64,000 nt of DNA from Atherix ibis. Its lineage: Eukaryota > Arthropoda > Insecta > Diptera > Athericidae. Location of the stretch: positions 96,603,696 through 96,667,695 of the forward strand of contig OY282606.1 in NCBI GenBank assembly GCA_958298945.1, in the 5' to 3' direction. Under the pieces are notes generated by a model. That model was not told the DNA's origin. It searched no databases and saw only the letters and a list, made by a program, of their open reading frames with translations. The translations under genes were made by a program, and so were the position numbers. Shown here piece after piece: positions 23,461 through 34,880 of the stretch (position 1 is its first letter; every line of letters begins with the position of its first letter).

Positions 23461-24250
23461 ATGCCTTATCGAAACTGATAGGAAGAGATAGTACGACATT
23501 TCATGGAATCCAAAAGTAAAAATATAATAAAACTTCAAAAAAAAAACTAAAACTGTTGAATGCTGACGGGTAACAAGATTTTCTTTTTACTATCGCCAAC
23601 TAGTACGTAGTTTATCATAACAATTTCGTTATTTTGTAGGAACATTTGTTATTTGCTGATTTAAAGGGAGTAGAGGAAATTTATTTAAAGATTGTGGAAA
23701 ATCGAAAGGGGGTAGACAGACGAAAGTGACTATCAACAACATTTCGTGTATCGGCCGGCGATGGTCGATATTGATTGGTACTGGAAAATGTCGAACGCGT
23801 CTTATTAGCAACTTGCTTGTTCCTTGACCTTGTTTGGCCGACAACCAATCAATAGATTTTGAAGAAAAAAAGCCAAAACACATGACATTAGTGACTGGCA
23901 GACATTTCTAGCCTACCGGCTGACTATTGAGATTGTACAATTTTTTCCATATGACCATATTGTGATTTTTATAGTGGCTACTGTTATCCATTGGAGAGAT
24001 TCCAAGCTGTTTTTGCAGCGCCTTATCATCATTTGGGGCAGGGTTTCCCAAACCTTTCCTGCAATGGAAAACATAATGAAATCAGTCCTATTAAAAAAGA
24101 ACCGTATTAAAAAGGAAATTTTGCACCATTGGTCCAGTCTATTCGTCAAGGCATTGTCAAAAACATTCTGAACTTGCTCAGTAGATGTAGCAAGTTTGGA
24201 ATAACAGGGAATACAGAACAGTGGAGAGCCCTTTGAAGAAACCATAATTT
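23460..24250 (-). other. Less AT-rich island with unrecognised minus-strand open frames
   Basis: A 110-codon ATG frame (24245-23913) and an 84-codon ATG frame (23883-23629) follow each other on the minus strand. The first begins MVSSKGSPLFCIPCYSKLATS and has a Cys-x-x-Cys. Inside it a good acceptor-like sequence (TTTTCCATTGCAG, minus strand, near 24060) precedes text reading GKVWETLPQMM. I cannot assign a domain. It may be exons of an unknown gene or a decayed transposon. Confidence 0.35.
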
Positions 24251-24800
24251 GTACATCCTTTTCTTCTCCAACAGAGGATGTGGATAATTTACAAATAGTT
24301 TCGATTCAAATTCGATTAAATTTTAATCATTCAAAAAACACAGCCTTACTTGTGGAATAATTACAATTATATTCCCGGATACTTGTTTTTTCCACAGTTT
24401 ACATGGCGATATCATGAACACTTAACACGTGTTTTTTTTTTTTTTAATCAGATTTGTGAACAATAAATATCAGCATCTTAGATTATAGTATAGAACTCCT
24501 GGATGGGCTTCTGCAAAAAATTCTGCTCAATTATTTCTAAAATACCTTCGTAAGAACTCACAAACTTGCAAAATTACTGATTTTTTTTAGGAGAAAACAT
24601 TTAATTATTTAACATTATTAATGTTAGTTTATGAATTAAAACTATTTATGAAAATTGATAAACTTATTCTTCATTGTTCAAAATTGCATTAGATATTATA
24701 TAAAAACGAATTTAAAATTCAATTTTCTGATATCTGCCAAAATTACAAATGTAAATAAAACTTAAAGTTGCTCGGTGGTTTGGTTCGTTGCAAACATATC
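24251..24800. other. AT-rich stretch, no recognised gene
   Basis: Nothing supported. Poly-T tracts occur at 24429-24445 and 24570-24590. Confidence 0.5.
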
Positions 24801-24806
24801 GTGGAG

Positions 24807-24852
24807 AATGGCATTTAAAAACTCTACTGTTTTAGAGTTTTTAAATTCCATT
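24807..24852. repeat. Fold-back hairpin at the start of a transposase relic
   Basis: Arms 24807-24826 and 24833-24852 are reverse complements with one mismatch in 20, with a 6-base loop. It lies just upstream of the transposase remnant that starts near 24880. Confidence 0.8.
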
Positions 24853-24879
24853 TTACATGATATCTTTTGGATGAATGAC

Positions 24880-25330
24880 TGACTACGTAAACAAGCAAAG
24901 TTGTCGGAAATCGCAACAGTTCCAGGAGCTTCCTGTGCATCCAGAAAAAGCCAGTCTAATGTGGATTTTGGTCGAGCGATGATAAAATATTTTTTTTAGG
25001 CTCAATTGGACGATATGGACTTGGACAATATGTGGTGTCACACAGCAGTTGAAACAAGGAATTTATGGTAGACGAAGCTTCCACGGATCCACTGTCCGCC
25101 AAGATCGTGCGATTTAACTCCCTTCAAGCTTTTTATTGGGTTATATTAAATCAATGTTCTTTGGCAATAAACCGACAACATTTTGCGAGCTGGAGAACAT
25201 CTTTCAAGCGATCGATGAGATTCAGCCCGATTTATAAGGAAGAGTCATCCAAAATTGGACCTCTCCGATCACCTCCTGAAAACGAAGCCGTGGACGCCAT
25301 TTGAACGAAGTTTTTTTCACTTTTTAAAGT
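24880..25330 (+). pseudogene. Tc1/mariner-type transposase relic, second variant
   Basis: The + strand keeps YVNKQSCRKSQQFQELPVHPEK near 24893, then AQLDDMDLDNMWCHTAVETRNL near 24998-25060, then CPPRSCDLTPFKLFIGLY near 25095-25150, with frameshifts. QQDGAT is missing between MWC and HTA, so the second catalytic Asp is lost. The C-terminal part (EIQPDL..., KLDLSDHLLKTKP) is still readable to about 25300. The wording of the conserved blocks differs from the copies with TTATCCA ends. Confidence 0.85.
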
Positions 25331-25390
25331 GTTTTAGCTTGCTGGACTACCATACAAGAGGTCGTGGGTTCGAATTTCACTACGCTAATT
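25331..25390 (+). other. tRNA-like sequence with A-box and B-box motifs
   Basis: TAGCTTGCTGG (25335-25345) resembles a Pol III A box with one base missing, and GGGTTCGAATT (25366-25376) matches a B box (T-arm). The T stem can pair only with G-U pairs, and no 5' strand complements the 3' acceptor sequence, so it is not an intact tRNA gene. It is either a tRNA pseudogene or the head of a tRNA-derived short repeat. Confidence 0.4.
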
Positions 25391-27385
25391 ACTTAGCACC
25401 TTTTTTACTTTCTATTATACTTTAAGTTCCTTATCCCTTTATCCTCTCGTTGCTGACCATCAGACTCATTTTAAACAATATTTTTAGAGCATTAAAGCTC
25501 GCTTTACGCAACGCTATTTTTCCTGATTCTTTTCTTGCGTGCTATCGTGCTTGCTGCGATGCTACAAATTACGTCACACCTTGCTCCGCTATTACTTTCA
25601 AAGCAAGATTTCAGAAATAGAATCGTTTCTATTTTCTGTACTATTTTTGCTGTTAGTTTTAATGAGAACCAATGAGAAAACATTATCGTTTGTTTATTTT
25701 AAAAAGAAATTCAACTGAAAAGTAGTAGCGAATGTAGCGAGAAAAGAAGTACGAAAAATAGTTTCGTGTGCAGCGAATTAATTCCTCAAACATGTTTGAA
25801 TCTCTTGTAGTCGTTGCAGGATATAAGAAAATTTCAGATTTTCGCGGAACACGAACACTTATTAAAATTCCGCTGAACATAGTTTGAAAAACGCTCATTA
25901 TTTAGGCTATCATCTATGAACTGAACTTTATTATTCCATATAAAATCGGTTAATTCATTTTCATTCAGATTTAATTAATGGCTTCTATCTTGCCGGATTG
26001 CACTTTCTAAATCATTTTAAAAATGTATCTGAATCCTTGTACAGAGGTCATAACAGGGGAATATGCAATACAACGCAATGTAATAATCCGAAGAGTAATT
26101 TTTTTTTCCTTCTTCACACTCCCGCGTTCTCGTTATGATTATAGCTGAATATGAGTACATACCCAGTTCATATTTATTATCTACTTCCAGTCAGCAATTA
26201 TCCACATCCCCAAAGCATTTTAATTTAGTCCTCATTCAGTTCTTTAAGCTAATCTTTACCGAATCCAATTCGTTTTTGAACTCTCAAAAAATAAAACGTA
26301 AAAATAGATGAATGGGTAGGCAAGAATAGATGGAGTGCCAGCTAAGATAGATAGATGAACAGACGGTGTGTGTAGTGTGCATTTTGAGATACGAAATTCA
26401 ATTACCCTAAAGCGTATTTGAAACGTGCACATACCCATGCATACAAACTGTCAAAAAATAAAATACGGGTCCAGTTTAATATAGTATGCACCCACTGACA
26501 AATTGTCGCCTTAGAGGAATACATCGAAGCTATGTGGTGGGTGGGAGTTGGGGAAAGTCTAATAATATTGACAATACACATAATAGGAGAATTTTCTTTT
26601 AAACCTGCAGTATTGAAACTGGATGAGGGGGCGAATATTTCAATGCATATATGTAATGTTGATCTGTTGTAATACTTTTGGACATTCGCAACTTTCCATT
26701 GTGGACAATATGCGAACTGAAATTGATTTTGACGCACTACGACGATCTTCAAGGCGTCTAAGACTGTAAAATCCTAAAAAACTAAGAGGCTTATAGTCAG
26801 TTTCGTTTGACGCTATCCTATGCCTAGAAAGAAGAATGGATTTGAGATGTTATTTTGGAAAGTAATTTATTCATTTCGATAAATCAAAACGGAAATATTC
26901 CCTATTGCAGTATATAATTTACGGTAGCAATTAATGGGAGAGGGCAACTCATTCTCTTGCATTTCTCTATGAAAAGTTTTTATTGTTTACTATTGCAAAA
27001 CTCGACTATTTTCTGATCTTCACCTCACCGCTGAATAGGTCGGCATAAACACAATTATAGTCTCAGATATCTTCGAACTTTGTTATCCAAACTGAGATTA
27101 TAAAATGAAGTTTCTAGTTTATTAACTTGGCTAGTTTCGATAGTACCTCCTCGACACATATTTTTCCCTTTTTTGTATAATTTGTCTTCTATTTTTTAAA
27201 CTAATTAAGGTTATTTATATGTGCTTAGGTGCTATAATTACTCTGCTTTATTTTTAATAAATTTTTTTCTAGCAAATAAAGAATGTTGGTGGCACGAAAA
27301 GAATGAAATTAAGTATAAAGCTGTACACACCATAATATTTATTGCATTATTATAAGCTCTTATGACGTTATTATGCATCATTAAT
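25391..27385. other. Long stretch without recognised genes
   Basis: Moderately AT-rich. The minus-strand frames at 25683-25898 and 26256-26752 (60-116 codons) carry no recognised motif. No repeat family is assigned. Confidence 0.5.
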
Positions 27386-27389
27386 TCGT

Positions 27390-28410
27390 TTGTTGGAGAG
27401 TTTCTGGGAAAAGTTCCACATTTGAAACTGGATCACTTGGTGAGCTCCTAAGTAAACACTATCTGTTCACATAAGCAAAACTATCATCTGCTGCTATAAT
27501 AATTTGTACAGGGACTTTCTTTTTTAGTATTTTTCAAATAACCACATTTTTTCTGCTCACAAATACAGGCTTTTTCTATAGCATTTTCTATGAGCGTATG
27601 GAGCTTTTCGGGGCCTAAACGTCGGAATTCGACTGGAATGTTCTGTTTAAGTTCTTGAATTGTTCGAGCGTTCTTTCAATTAGTCCGAATAAATGCAGAA
27701 TTTTTTTTAAATTATTCATTTACCCAAAATATCTTTCAAAAGGTCCACTTTGATAGAGGGTGGCCACTGAAAGTCTGATCGATATAAAACGAAAATAAAA
27801 GGAGTTCCATCGTGGTCCTGGCAGTGTGTGCAGGAGCTCCATTCTTATTTAACCGTACCTAGTGATGAACTTCGATCACCGTACCTTGTTGATTCTTTCT
27901 GGCTGACCTTCCTCAATTGCAAAGTTAAATAGAGCTCGAAAACACTGCACCAAAAAGTGCATTTTCAGGGATACAATTGATGCTGATGTGTAATTCCCCT
28001 GGGATTCACAGTCCAGAAAATCTAGGCCTCATTATTCATTATCAAGATATGCTAAAAGTTTTAATTATCTCTGGTAGGGCATTGAAATTGAATGGCGTGT
28101 TGCAGGCACTGCTACGACACACTCCTCGTGTCTTGGGATAGTAAAGCTTGGATAATTTGGATCTTTTATAGAAACTCTTTTAGATCCAGCTTCAGAATCT
28201 TCTGAGGCGATGTCTGGGCGGTGCCTTGATGAGCAATGCGACGAAGGGTAGATGCAGATGGATCGTGAAAAATATTCTGCCGTACCGCTTCTACCGCTTC
28301 GTCAGTACGCACCATACGCTTCGGACATTTTCCTGAAAGATCGCCGACTCATCCAATTTTTCCAAATCGGGTGATTAGGTTCCGAATTATGTTATCACTA
28401 GGATATACTC
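27390..28410 (-). pseudogene. Tc1/mariner-type transposase relic, third variant, nearly full span
   Basis: Reading the minus strand from 28410 down: SDNIIRNLITRFGKIG (end of the DNA-binding helices), VRTDEAVEAVRQNIFHDPSAST, KILKLDLKEF, a decayed IMNNEAxIF block, CTFWCSVFE, then NGAPAHTARTTMELL near 27830-27790, and TIQELKQNIPVEFRRLGPEKLHTLIENAIEKACICEQ near 27660-27560. Many frameshifts and stops are present, and the DFFLWG block is poorly kept. The order and spacing cover nearly the whole transposase. No inverted ends of the TTATCCA type are seen. Confidence 0.85.
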
Positions 28411-28640
28411 CAACATAATTTACGGATGTTGCCGGTACTTAAATTAAAAAAGTTATAATTTTGCTGTTATTTTTGTTTAAATTATTATTTTCCATTTAAT
28501 TATATATATTTTCTGTATGCTTTAACACGTTGACGCTCACTTTGAAATTGGTGATTTACGACAAAAGCGCAACAATTTGAATCATTCATTTATATAACTA
28601 AGAGTATAGGACGGCTATTGCCGTCATTTGCACCTACACT
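28411..28640. other. Short stretch without recognised features
   Basis: AT-rich; nothing supported. Confidence 0.5.
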
Positions 28641-28732
28641 CTTAAAAGGTAAATATTTGGCTTAGAAATAAGTGTTCAGTTGGTTTAGTTTATTTGTGCC
28701 AATATTTGTTTGAAATTTCGCTAAAAATTCAT
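28641..28732 (+). repeat. Unclassified dispersed repeat (family 4), interrupted by the minisatellite
   Basis: TATTTGGCTTAGAAATAAGTGTTCAGTTGGTTTAGTTT... through GAAATTTCGCTAAAAATTCAT matches 35565-35641 almost exactly. The 35-kb copy has about 38 extra bases after CTCTTAAAAGGTAAA. Here the repeat breaks off at AAAAATTCAT, where the minisatellite starts. Confidence 0.8.
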
Positions 28733-29195
28733 CTTTATGAATGATTCTTGTGAGTGACCCTTGTGTGTGAGGGACCCTTGAGAGTGATCTTTGTAAGTGT
28801 CTGTTGTGAGTGACTGTTGTGAGTATATCTTTATGAGTGACCCTTGTGAGTGAGTGGGCCCTTGTGAGTGACTGTTGTGATTGACCATTTGTGAGTGACT
28901 GTTGTGCACGAATCTTTATGAATGATTCTTCTGAGTGACCCATGTAAGAGAGCGACCCTTCCGAGTGACTGTTGTGAGGGACTCTTGTAAGTGATCTTTG
29001 TAAGTGACTGTTGTGAGTGACTGTTGTGAGCATATCTTTATGAGTGACTCTTGTGAGTGAGTGGACCCTTGTGAGTGACTGTTGTGATTGATCATTTGTG
29101 AATGACTGTTGTGCACGAGTCTTTATGAATGATTCTTCTGAGTGACCCATGTAAGTGAGCGACCCTTCCGAGTGACTGTTGTGAGGGACTCTTAT
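28733..29195. repeat. GTGAGTGACTGTT-type minisatellite with a higher-order unit
   Basis: The array is built of 10-12-base units such as GTGAGTGACTGTT, GTGAGTGACC and CTTGTGAGTGA. A longer unit is visible: the landmark GTGCACGA(A/G)TCTTTATGAATGATTCTT occurs at 28904 and 29111 (207 bases apart), and CATCTTTATGAATGATTCTT at 28730 gives a related start about 181 bases earlier. It is open over 162 codons on the minus strand with SLTRVTHKD-like peptide repeats, but this is a property of the stop-free repeat, not a gene. Confidence 0.9.
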
Positions 29196-31155
29196 GACTG
29201 ACCAACCAATATATGGATAGGATATATAATTCTAGAAAAATCCTGCCGAAAAATATATCAATACAGTTGCAGACGCACAATTACAGGAAGAGAATCATTT
29301 CAAATCCGAATCATGCGTTCGACAAAATCTAATCGAGAAGTCAATGTTTACATGAGCGATAGTTTCAAATACAATACAAAAATTTTGCTCTACGTTGAAA
29401 TTCAATGGTTTAAGTAAATAACGTATTTTAATGGGGAGATCATAAAATTCTCCATCAATAATGATAGTGAACAATTTAAAGTTCTGACAGTCACGTTGTT
29501 CATGAGCACGGCGCTACCTATTAGAAAAGTGTAACGTGTAATTTACGTTAGTTTGGAAAACAAGATCATTACAGGTAATTTATTTAAATATGGCGTACCG
29601 TCATAAAATAGTAAAGTAGCAGTCTAATAAATAAACGAATAAATTAAGTAACTATTTGGATGGTTAGCCATCAAAGGTTAGGGGAGCAATGATTTTTTTC
29701 CTTCATTCAATACAACAGATTTTTTTTCCTTCATTCAATAGACTATATTCGGTTGCGTGTACAGGAATCGCTTGGTTAAGGTCATGACTCACTCTCGCTA
29801 TTAATTTGGTGTGTATGAGTGAGTACCTTTGGCCAGACAATAATTTACCATTTATTCATTCATGAATTACTGCTAGTACGAATATAGTAGAAGTCGTAAA
29901 CGTTTTCCTCTTTTAGGACACATGGTATAATGGGATCCCCACCGACAAAATTGTCAGTCAAATCTATACGATAGACCCTTAAAAATGCTAACTAAACTCC
30001 ATAAAGTCACAGGATATGGACATTTTTTATGTAAATTGTGCGATGGCGTTTCATTGTGGCGATTTAATTGCAATATTGTCTGTGTCTGGTGCATTTAAAC
30101 AATGCATTTGATGAATCATAATTTTGCACAAGAAAAAAAATGAATTTTGTTGTTGAATTTTTGTAATACACCATAAATAACGGGATTTATTTTTTTGATC
30201 TCTATTTTATCTTATCGTATAAAGATTTTTTCAGTGCTTACAATAAAAGCTAATTTTATAATCGGACTTAGTTGATTGACATCGGTTTGGACGTTGATCG
30301 TGGTTTTATCGAATCTTAAAATATTTCAAATAATTTGTTTTTGTAGCAGTAGTTATATTTATAGGATTATGCATTTCATGTTTCGGAAAGTATAGATTTT
30401 TTAATAGAGTTTTATCAATTATATAATAAATGTCATCCAAGGTGGCAATTGCCAAGGTTCAATAAATATATAATTAAATATAATTTTATCGAAATTTGAA
30501 TTTTTAATGAGTTTTATTTGAGTAAATTTTCCAAAACACGAATTGGATAACCGTTTACTAGCAAGGAGTCAGGAAAATTAGCATGAAAACTTGGAATTGC
30601 CGGCATTATGTGATTTATCATAATAGCTTTTCAAATATTTTCTAATGGCAAAGGTTTCTGAATTTTATATTACAATATAATGGCATGGTCCAAGGAGTTT
30701 AATGAAGTTAAAAATTATTTTTTCTGAATAAAATCTGAATTTTTTTAATTTCCGGATAGTTCTTTACTACCATCTCTTCAAAACCTTATATTGAGACTAT
30801 ATATTCTAGATATTATAGAAAATTAGAAGAATAACTGTAAAAAAAAAGTTCCTTTTGCTGAAAATTTTTTTAAGTGACTGAACTATTATGAGTAGTGAAA
30901 TATGTCTTATGCAGGCTGTTCTGAAGGTTGGCTTACAATTTTAATTTGATGGCATTTTGGTAAGCTGTCATTTTGTCAGTTGATATTTAACAGTACAAAA
31001 ATTCGAGTAAATGTGGAAAAATTATTGTCGATCATTATAAAGTTAAAAAACATGTTATATTCGTAAAAATAATTTTACGAAAAGAATTCATTAATAATTG
31101 TGACACTCAGAAAGTTGCGTAAAAAATTGGGTCGGAATAAGGTTACTTCAAATTG
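29196..31155. other. Long stretch without recognised genes
   Basis: A 27-28-base tandem duplication (GATTTTTTTCCTTCATTCAATA twice) lies at 29690-29747. Around 30378-30460 a short piece (TTTCGGAAAGTATAG, later ATGTCATCCAAGGTGGCA) resembles the 5' end of the Tc1/mariner family, too weakly to call. Nothing else is supported. Confidence 0.5.
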
Positions 31156-32171
31156 CATTGTTGTTGTTGTTGTTTGTAAGGTCCCTTAGGCATGTTCCAG
31201 GGGCCACTTCATAGCTCCACGACCGTGAGGCCATTTGACGACTTTATAGTACGTGTGGGAAGTTATCTGAAAGAGACTGGTCTGTGGTTACTAGTGTAGA
31301 ATATGTTGTAGAAGTTTAAATAGGGGACTAGGGAATGGAGTTGTTGGGTTTAGGAGCTCCATAATGGGAGGAATCCTGCTCGCGAAGTAATTCTTGAGCA
31401 GGATTCCCCCATATATGTAGCATATGAAATGGGTCCGACAGGATTGGCATAAAGGACAATTGGTGCAGCCAAAAAGGAATTTATGAGTAAGAGCAGTATG
31501 TCCATTCCGGATTCTGAGGAGCTTCCGCACCTAGAATTTCGATATGGATGTTGAGTAGACTGGTTAATTGGTATTTATCCAATGAGTCGACAAAAATGGG
31601 TCACTATTGGTCCAGTCATCGTGTCTGCCATTCTGTTAGTAGGTTGGGAATGACTGTGATCGATGGAGTGTTTCTCCAGCCAACTTGTCAGCACTTTCAT
31701 TGCCCACAATTCCCACATGCCCCGGCACCCATTGCCACTCGACACTCCTATTACTAAGTAGGCTACGACGAATTGCACTAAGTACTGAATCACTCGATGG
31801 GCCACAAATGGCTTAAAGGGCGGCAAGGCTGTCACTAAAAATAATAACGCTCCGTTGGCTGGGAAAATATTGGTCGCAATTTCAATTGCTGTTTTGATGC
31901 TATATAGTTCCTTGTAATATGGAGCTGCCCTATAAGGGACGATTCCACAACATAAAGCGCGAGTGCTGCAGCCAAAAAGTTCGACGACCTGAAGATATGT
32001 AGTATCGGTGTCAGCGGCGGCATCCGTGAACAACAGTCGATGATCTTTTAATCCGTCCAACTGTACAAGGAAAAGTTTTTTATATATATACATAGATGGG
32101 CAGCTACTGAGCTGACTAGCTTTCTTAAACCTGTCAAGAGAAGCAGACACTTTCAACTTTGCTCCCAACAA
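31156..32171 (-). pseudogene. Non-LTR retrotransposon remnant: RNase H domain, C-terminus and 3' tail
   Basis: On the minus strand, RLLFTDAAADTDT near 32040 matches the start of an RNase H domain (catalytic TDAS). SIKTAIEIATNIFPANGALL follows near 31900, and after frameshifts VEWQWVPGHVGIVGNESADKL at 31745-31683 matches its end. Beyond the stop-ridden part, LRIRNGHTALTHKFLFGCTNCPLCQSC at 31520-31440 matches the Cys-rich C-terminus of such elements. The reverse transcriptase is absent, as usual for 5'-truncated copies. A (GTT)n stretch at 31158-31175 marks the likely 3' tail side. Retroelements with RNase H belong to I/LOA-like clades; the exact clade is uncertain. Confidence 0.85.
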
Positions 32172-32289
32172 CAGTGTGGAAGGGATGTTTGGAAAACGAG
32201 GGGGAGAATGAAGGAATTGCTTTCAAGATGGGATATTAATAAGGATACCGATGATGATTTAATTTTACAAATAGCATTGTTTATATTTT

Positions 32290-32770
32290 GACTTGAGTGG
32301 CATCGTTAATAAACGGCAATTCATGAATGACCGTAACACCCTCGTGTTGTGTGGTGCGGTGTTAGATGGAAGGTGTTATTGGTCCGTATTTATTTGAGTC
32401 CGTTTTTCATCTCTGAATTGGAGCAATTGGGGTTAGACGACATCACGTTTGAACAGGACGGTGCCACGTCACACACTGCACTTGTTCCAATGGAAATTCT
32501 GCGACTAATGTTACCTCACCGAATTTTGTCGAAAAGTGGCAGCTTCGCTCCCCGATTAAACCTGACCCAATTTCTTCCTATGGATATACTTAAAGAGGAA
32601 GGTATACGCCAACTCACCTGTGACAATACAACCACTTAAACAAAACATACACATACGATAGGAAATCAATGAAATTACCTGGAAAATGTGTGTAACCGTA
32701 TTGAGAAATATCATCAAAATAGTATTTGCTATGAGCTCAGAGGTGACTGCATGTCAGTATGTATAAAAGA
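32290..32770 (+). pseudogene. Tc1/mariner-type transposase relic, fourth variant
   Basis: The + strand reads VIGPYLFES near 32370, then LEQLGLDDITFEQDGATSHTALVPMEILRLMLPHRILSKSG at 32410-32545 in one frame, keeping the second catalytic Asp in EQDGATSHTA. It then continues in another frame as FFLWIYLKRKVYANSPVTIQPLKQNI near 32570-32650. The N-terminal half is missing. The wording differs from the other transposase variants here. Confidence 0.85.
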
Positions 32771-32789
32771 ACCCCAAGCGATCGGACAG

Positions 32790-33075
32790 GGATAACTTTA
32801 AAGCACCACAACCACGATGCCATTTAGCGACATTATGTTTCGAGTAAAACTGGTCGAACGTCAATTTGAAAGAGTAATTAGAGTTGATTAAATTGTATGG
32901 AGTGTATTAGATTGTTTTATAAAATTAAAAAGATACCTTGGATAAAGAACTTATTTGGTTTAGGAGGTCCATAATGGAAAGACATTTCCTTAAAAATAAA
33001 TTCTAGGATAAGTGACATTCATTTAGGATATGATAGATACAATAGTAAGTTGTCTATAATAAACCACTTTAGTCA
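32790..33075 (-). repeat. Retrotransposon 3' tail fragment
   Basis: AGCACCACAACCACGATGCCATTTAGCGACATTATG matches AGCTCCACGACCGTGAGGCCATTTGACGACTTTATAG in the tail of the remnant at 31156-32171. Its further sequence (AGAGTAATTAGA..., AGTGACATTCATTTAGGATATGATAGA) matches 1-165. Confidence 0.65.
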
Positions 33076-34250
33076 ATCAAATCACAGTTTTTATTTCAGT
33101 CCAAAATTGTTTGGGAAAAAAAGTTGTCAACTTATCTTTAGAACACCCTGTAAATACACAAGATGCCCGATAGGTACACACGACCGGTATTGATGACACT
33201 CCGCCACTATCTCCGATCTAAGCTAGTTAATCATTCCGCCTTCAATGTGGTTGCAGTTCGTTTCGTTGCTGTCTACTTTTTAGACGTTTCCAATTTGTGC
33301 ATTCTAGAAGCAATCCAGATGCTTAAAAAGCATGAATGATCTTTCAATTAGTACTATCTAAAAATAATTAAAAAAATTTCTCTATCTCTTCGCTCGAACA
33401 GTTTTCCATATTCTGAATATAGTTTGAAAATAAAATAAAATAAAAACTTCGTATTATAGATATAAGCGTCAAAAAAAGAAACAAATTATTTAACGCGATA
33501 AATAGTCCGAAACACACCATGGCTGTCTTTATTGAGTATTTCAATAAACTCCACAACATGACAGATTTATTATCTTCCCACCCGTAGTAACATAAACAAA
33601 CAAACCGAACCAAGACTGCTTGCTGCTCACTAAGCATTTTTCGTTCTAATGATATTTCATGGGGGAGTCTAACTGAATTCTACTGCAAGGTTGCTTTCAT
33701 GTTGTTCATGATTTCGGTTTCGTTTTCAATTAATCGATATAAATAGAGGCGTCAAACAATTATTATATTTATATTTTCATGTTTAGTTTTATACATAAAA
33801 AAGGCCGAACAATCGCTGAATTTGATATCGTCCGATAAGAAGAAAATTGATAAGAAAACTATGCTGAACAAAAAGTAGAATTGGGAATATATCCATACTG
33901 TTCCAGGTTGTATTTGACTGATAATTAATTAATCGTCTCTAGTTTAATGTTCAGAAGGAACATTTTACATATGCTTTTTGTAGACTTTCCGTTTCTGCAT
34001 CGCCACAATATTCAATTTTGTTTTTGATAAACCTGAAAATTCAATTTAATGTAATTTTTCAATTTAACATTTCATTTGTAATAAAATTTGTTTTTTTCTT
34101 AAAATATTTTGCAGATAATCAACTTTTTTTCATTTGGATAAGATTCGATGGATACTTGGAAACTTTTCTAAAATGAACAATACTTCATACTTTCTAATGG
34201 ATGTAAGTTTTTACAATTTTTTTCTCAAGTTTATTTACGTTCCAATTTTT
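33076..34250. other. Stretch without recognised genes
   Basis: The 89-codon minus frame (33637-33368) includes hydrophobic runs but no recognised motif. Nothing else is supported. Confidence 0.5.
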
Positions 34251-34254
34251 TTTT

Positions 34255-34475
34255 AAATATATCACCTTGAATATGGCGAATAGAATGAGATTTTTTCTAA
34301 TTTTGCCAAATATCCGGTTTTTATAAAAATAAATTTTATGTCATAATATAGTCATTTACTTATGGTTTTGATAAATTACTATTAATAAGGACACAGATCG
34401 ATTTTTTTCAGAATTGCGAAGTTCAAATGGTTATAAATTTATCATCAATTCTCGTAATTATATGTTTATTATTAT
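34255..34475 (+). repeat. Unclassified dispersed repeat (family 3), copy 2
   Basis: Partner of 21165-21385; the shared landmarks are listed there. It is followed by a transposon relic in the same relative position as the first copy. Confidence 0.7.
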
Positions 34476-34569
34476 ATTTTCAAGTAGTTATTAATTATAA
34501 AATCTTTTTTTTTTTTCAATAAATAACGATTCTTTATAAGTTGTGATTGGATTATTTCGGTGAAAAGTT

Positions 34570-34880
34570 TTCAAAACGCGCAACTTCGAGATCTTGTGAT
34601 GCCAATTGGCCTCCAAGATCCTGCAATTTAACGCTGTTGGCCTTTTTCTTGTGAACTACGTGAAAACTTCCCTCAACTCGAAATGTACCTAAAAATTTTA
34701 AAAAATTACGACAAAAAGATCGAGTCGTGCAATTTTAATGATGTTATATTCCATACATAGAGGCTAGGTCCACGCAATATAATAAAAAAAAAAATATCAT
34801 TGAAATCTGAATTTTAAGTGCGGTTTATGTAGCTTCACTATCCGAAGCAAAAATTCGATATCCCTTTAATTACCATTGTT
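34570..34880 (+). pseudogene. Tc1/mariner-type element relic, 3' part
   Basis: The + strand carries GATGCCAATTGGCCTCCAAGATCCTGCAATTTAACGCTGTTGG, the coding for the NWPPRSCDLTPL block, then the tail with AAAAGATCGAGTC and the 3' end (ATTTTAAGTGCGGTTTATG, CTATCCGAAGCAAAAATTCGATA, 34831-34873). The 5' half is missing. Confidence 0.8.

Noticed and set aside
28662..29150. 162-codon minus-strand frame with SLTRVTHKD-like repeats
   Set aside because: It is a translated minisatellite; the unit lacks stops, so long frames arise without coding.
30378..30460. Possible 5' end fragment of a Tc1/mariner-type element
   Set aside because: Only short pieces match (TTTCGGAAAGTATAG, GTCATCCAAGGTGGCA) with long AT-rich gaps; too weak to annotate as a copy.
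31548..31757. 69-codon plus-strand frame
   Set aside because: Antisense to the RNase H remnant read on the minus strand.
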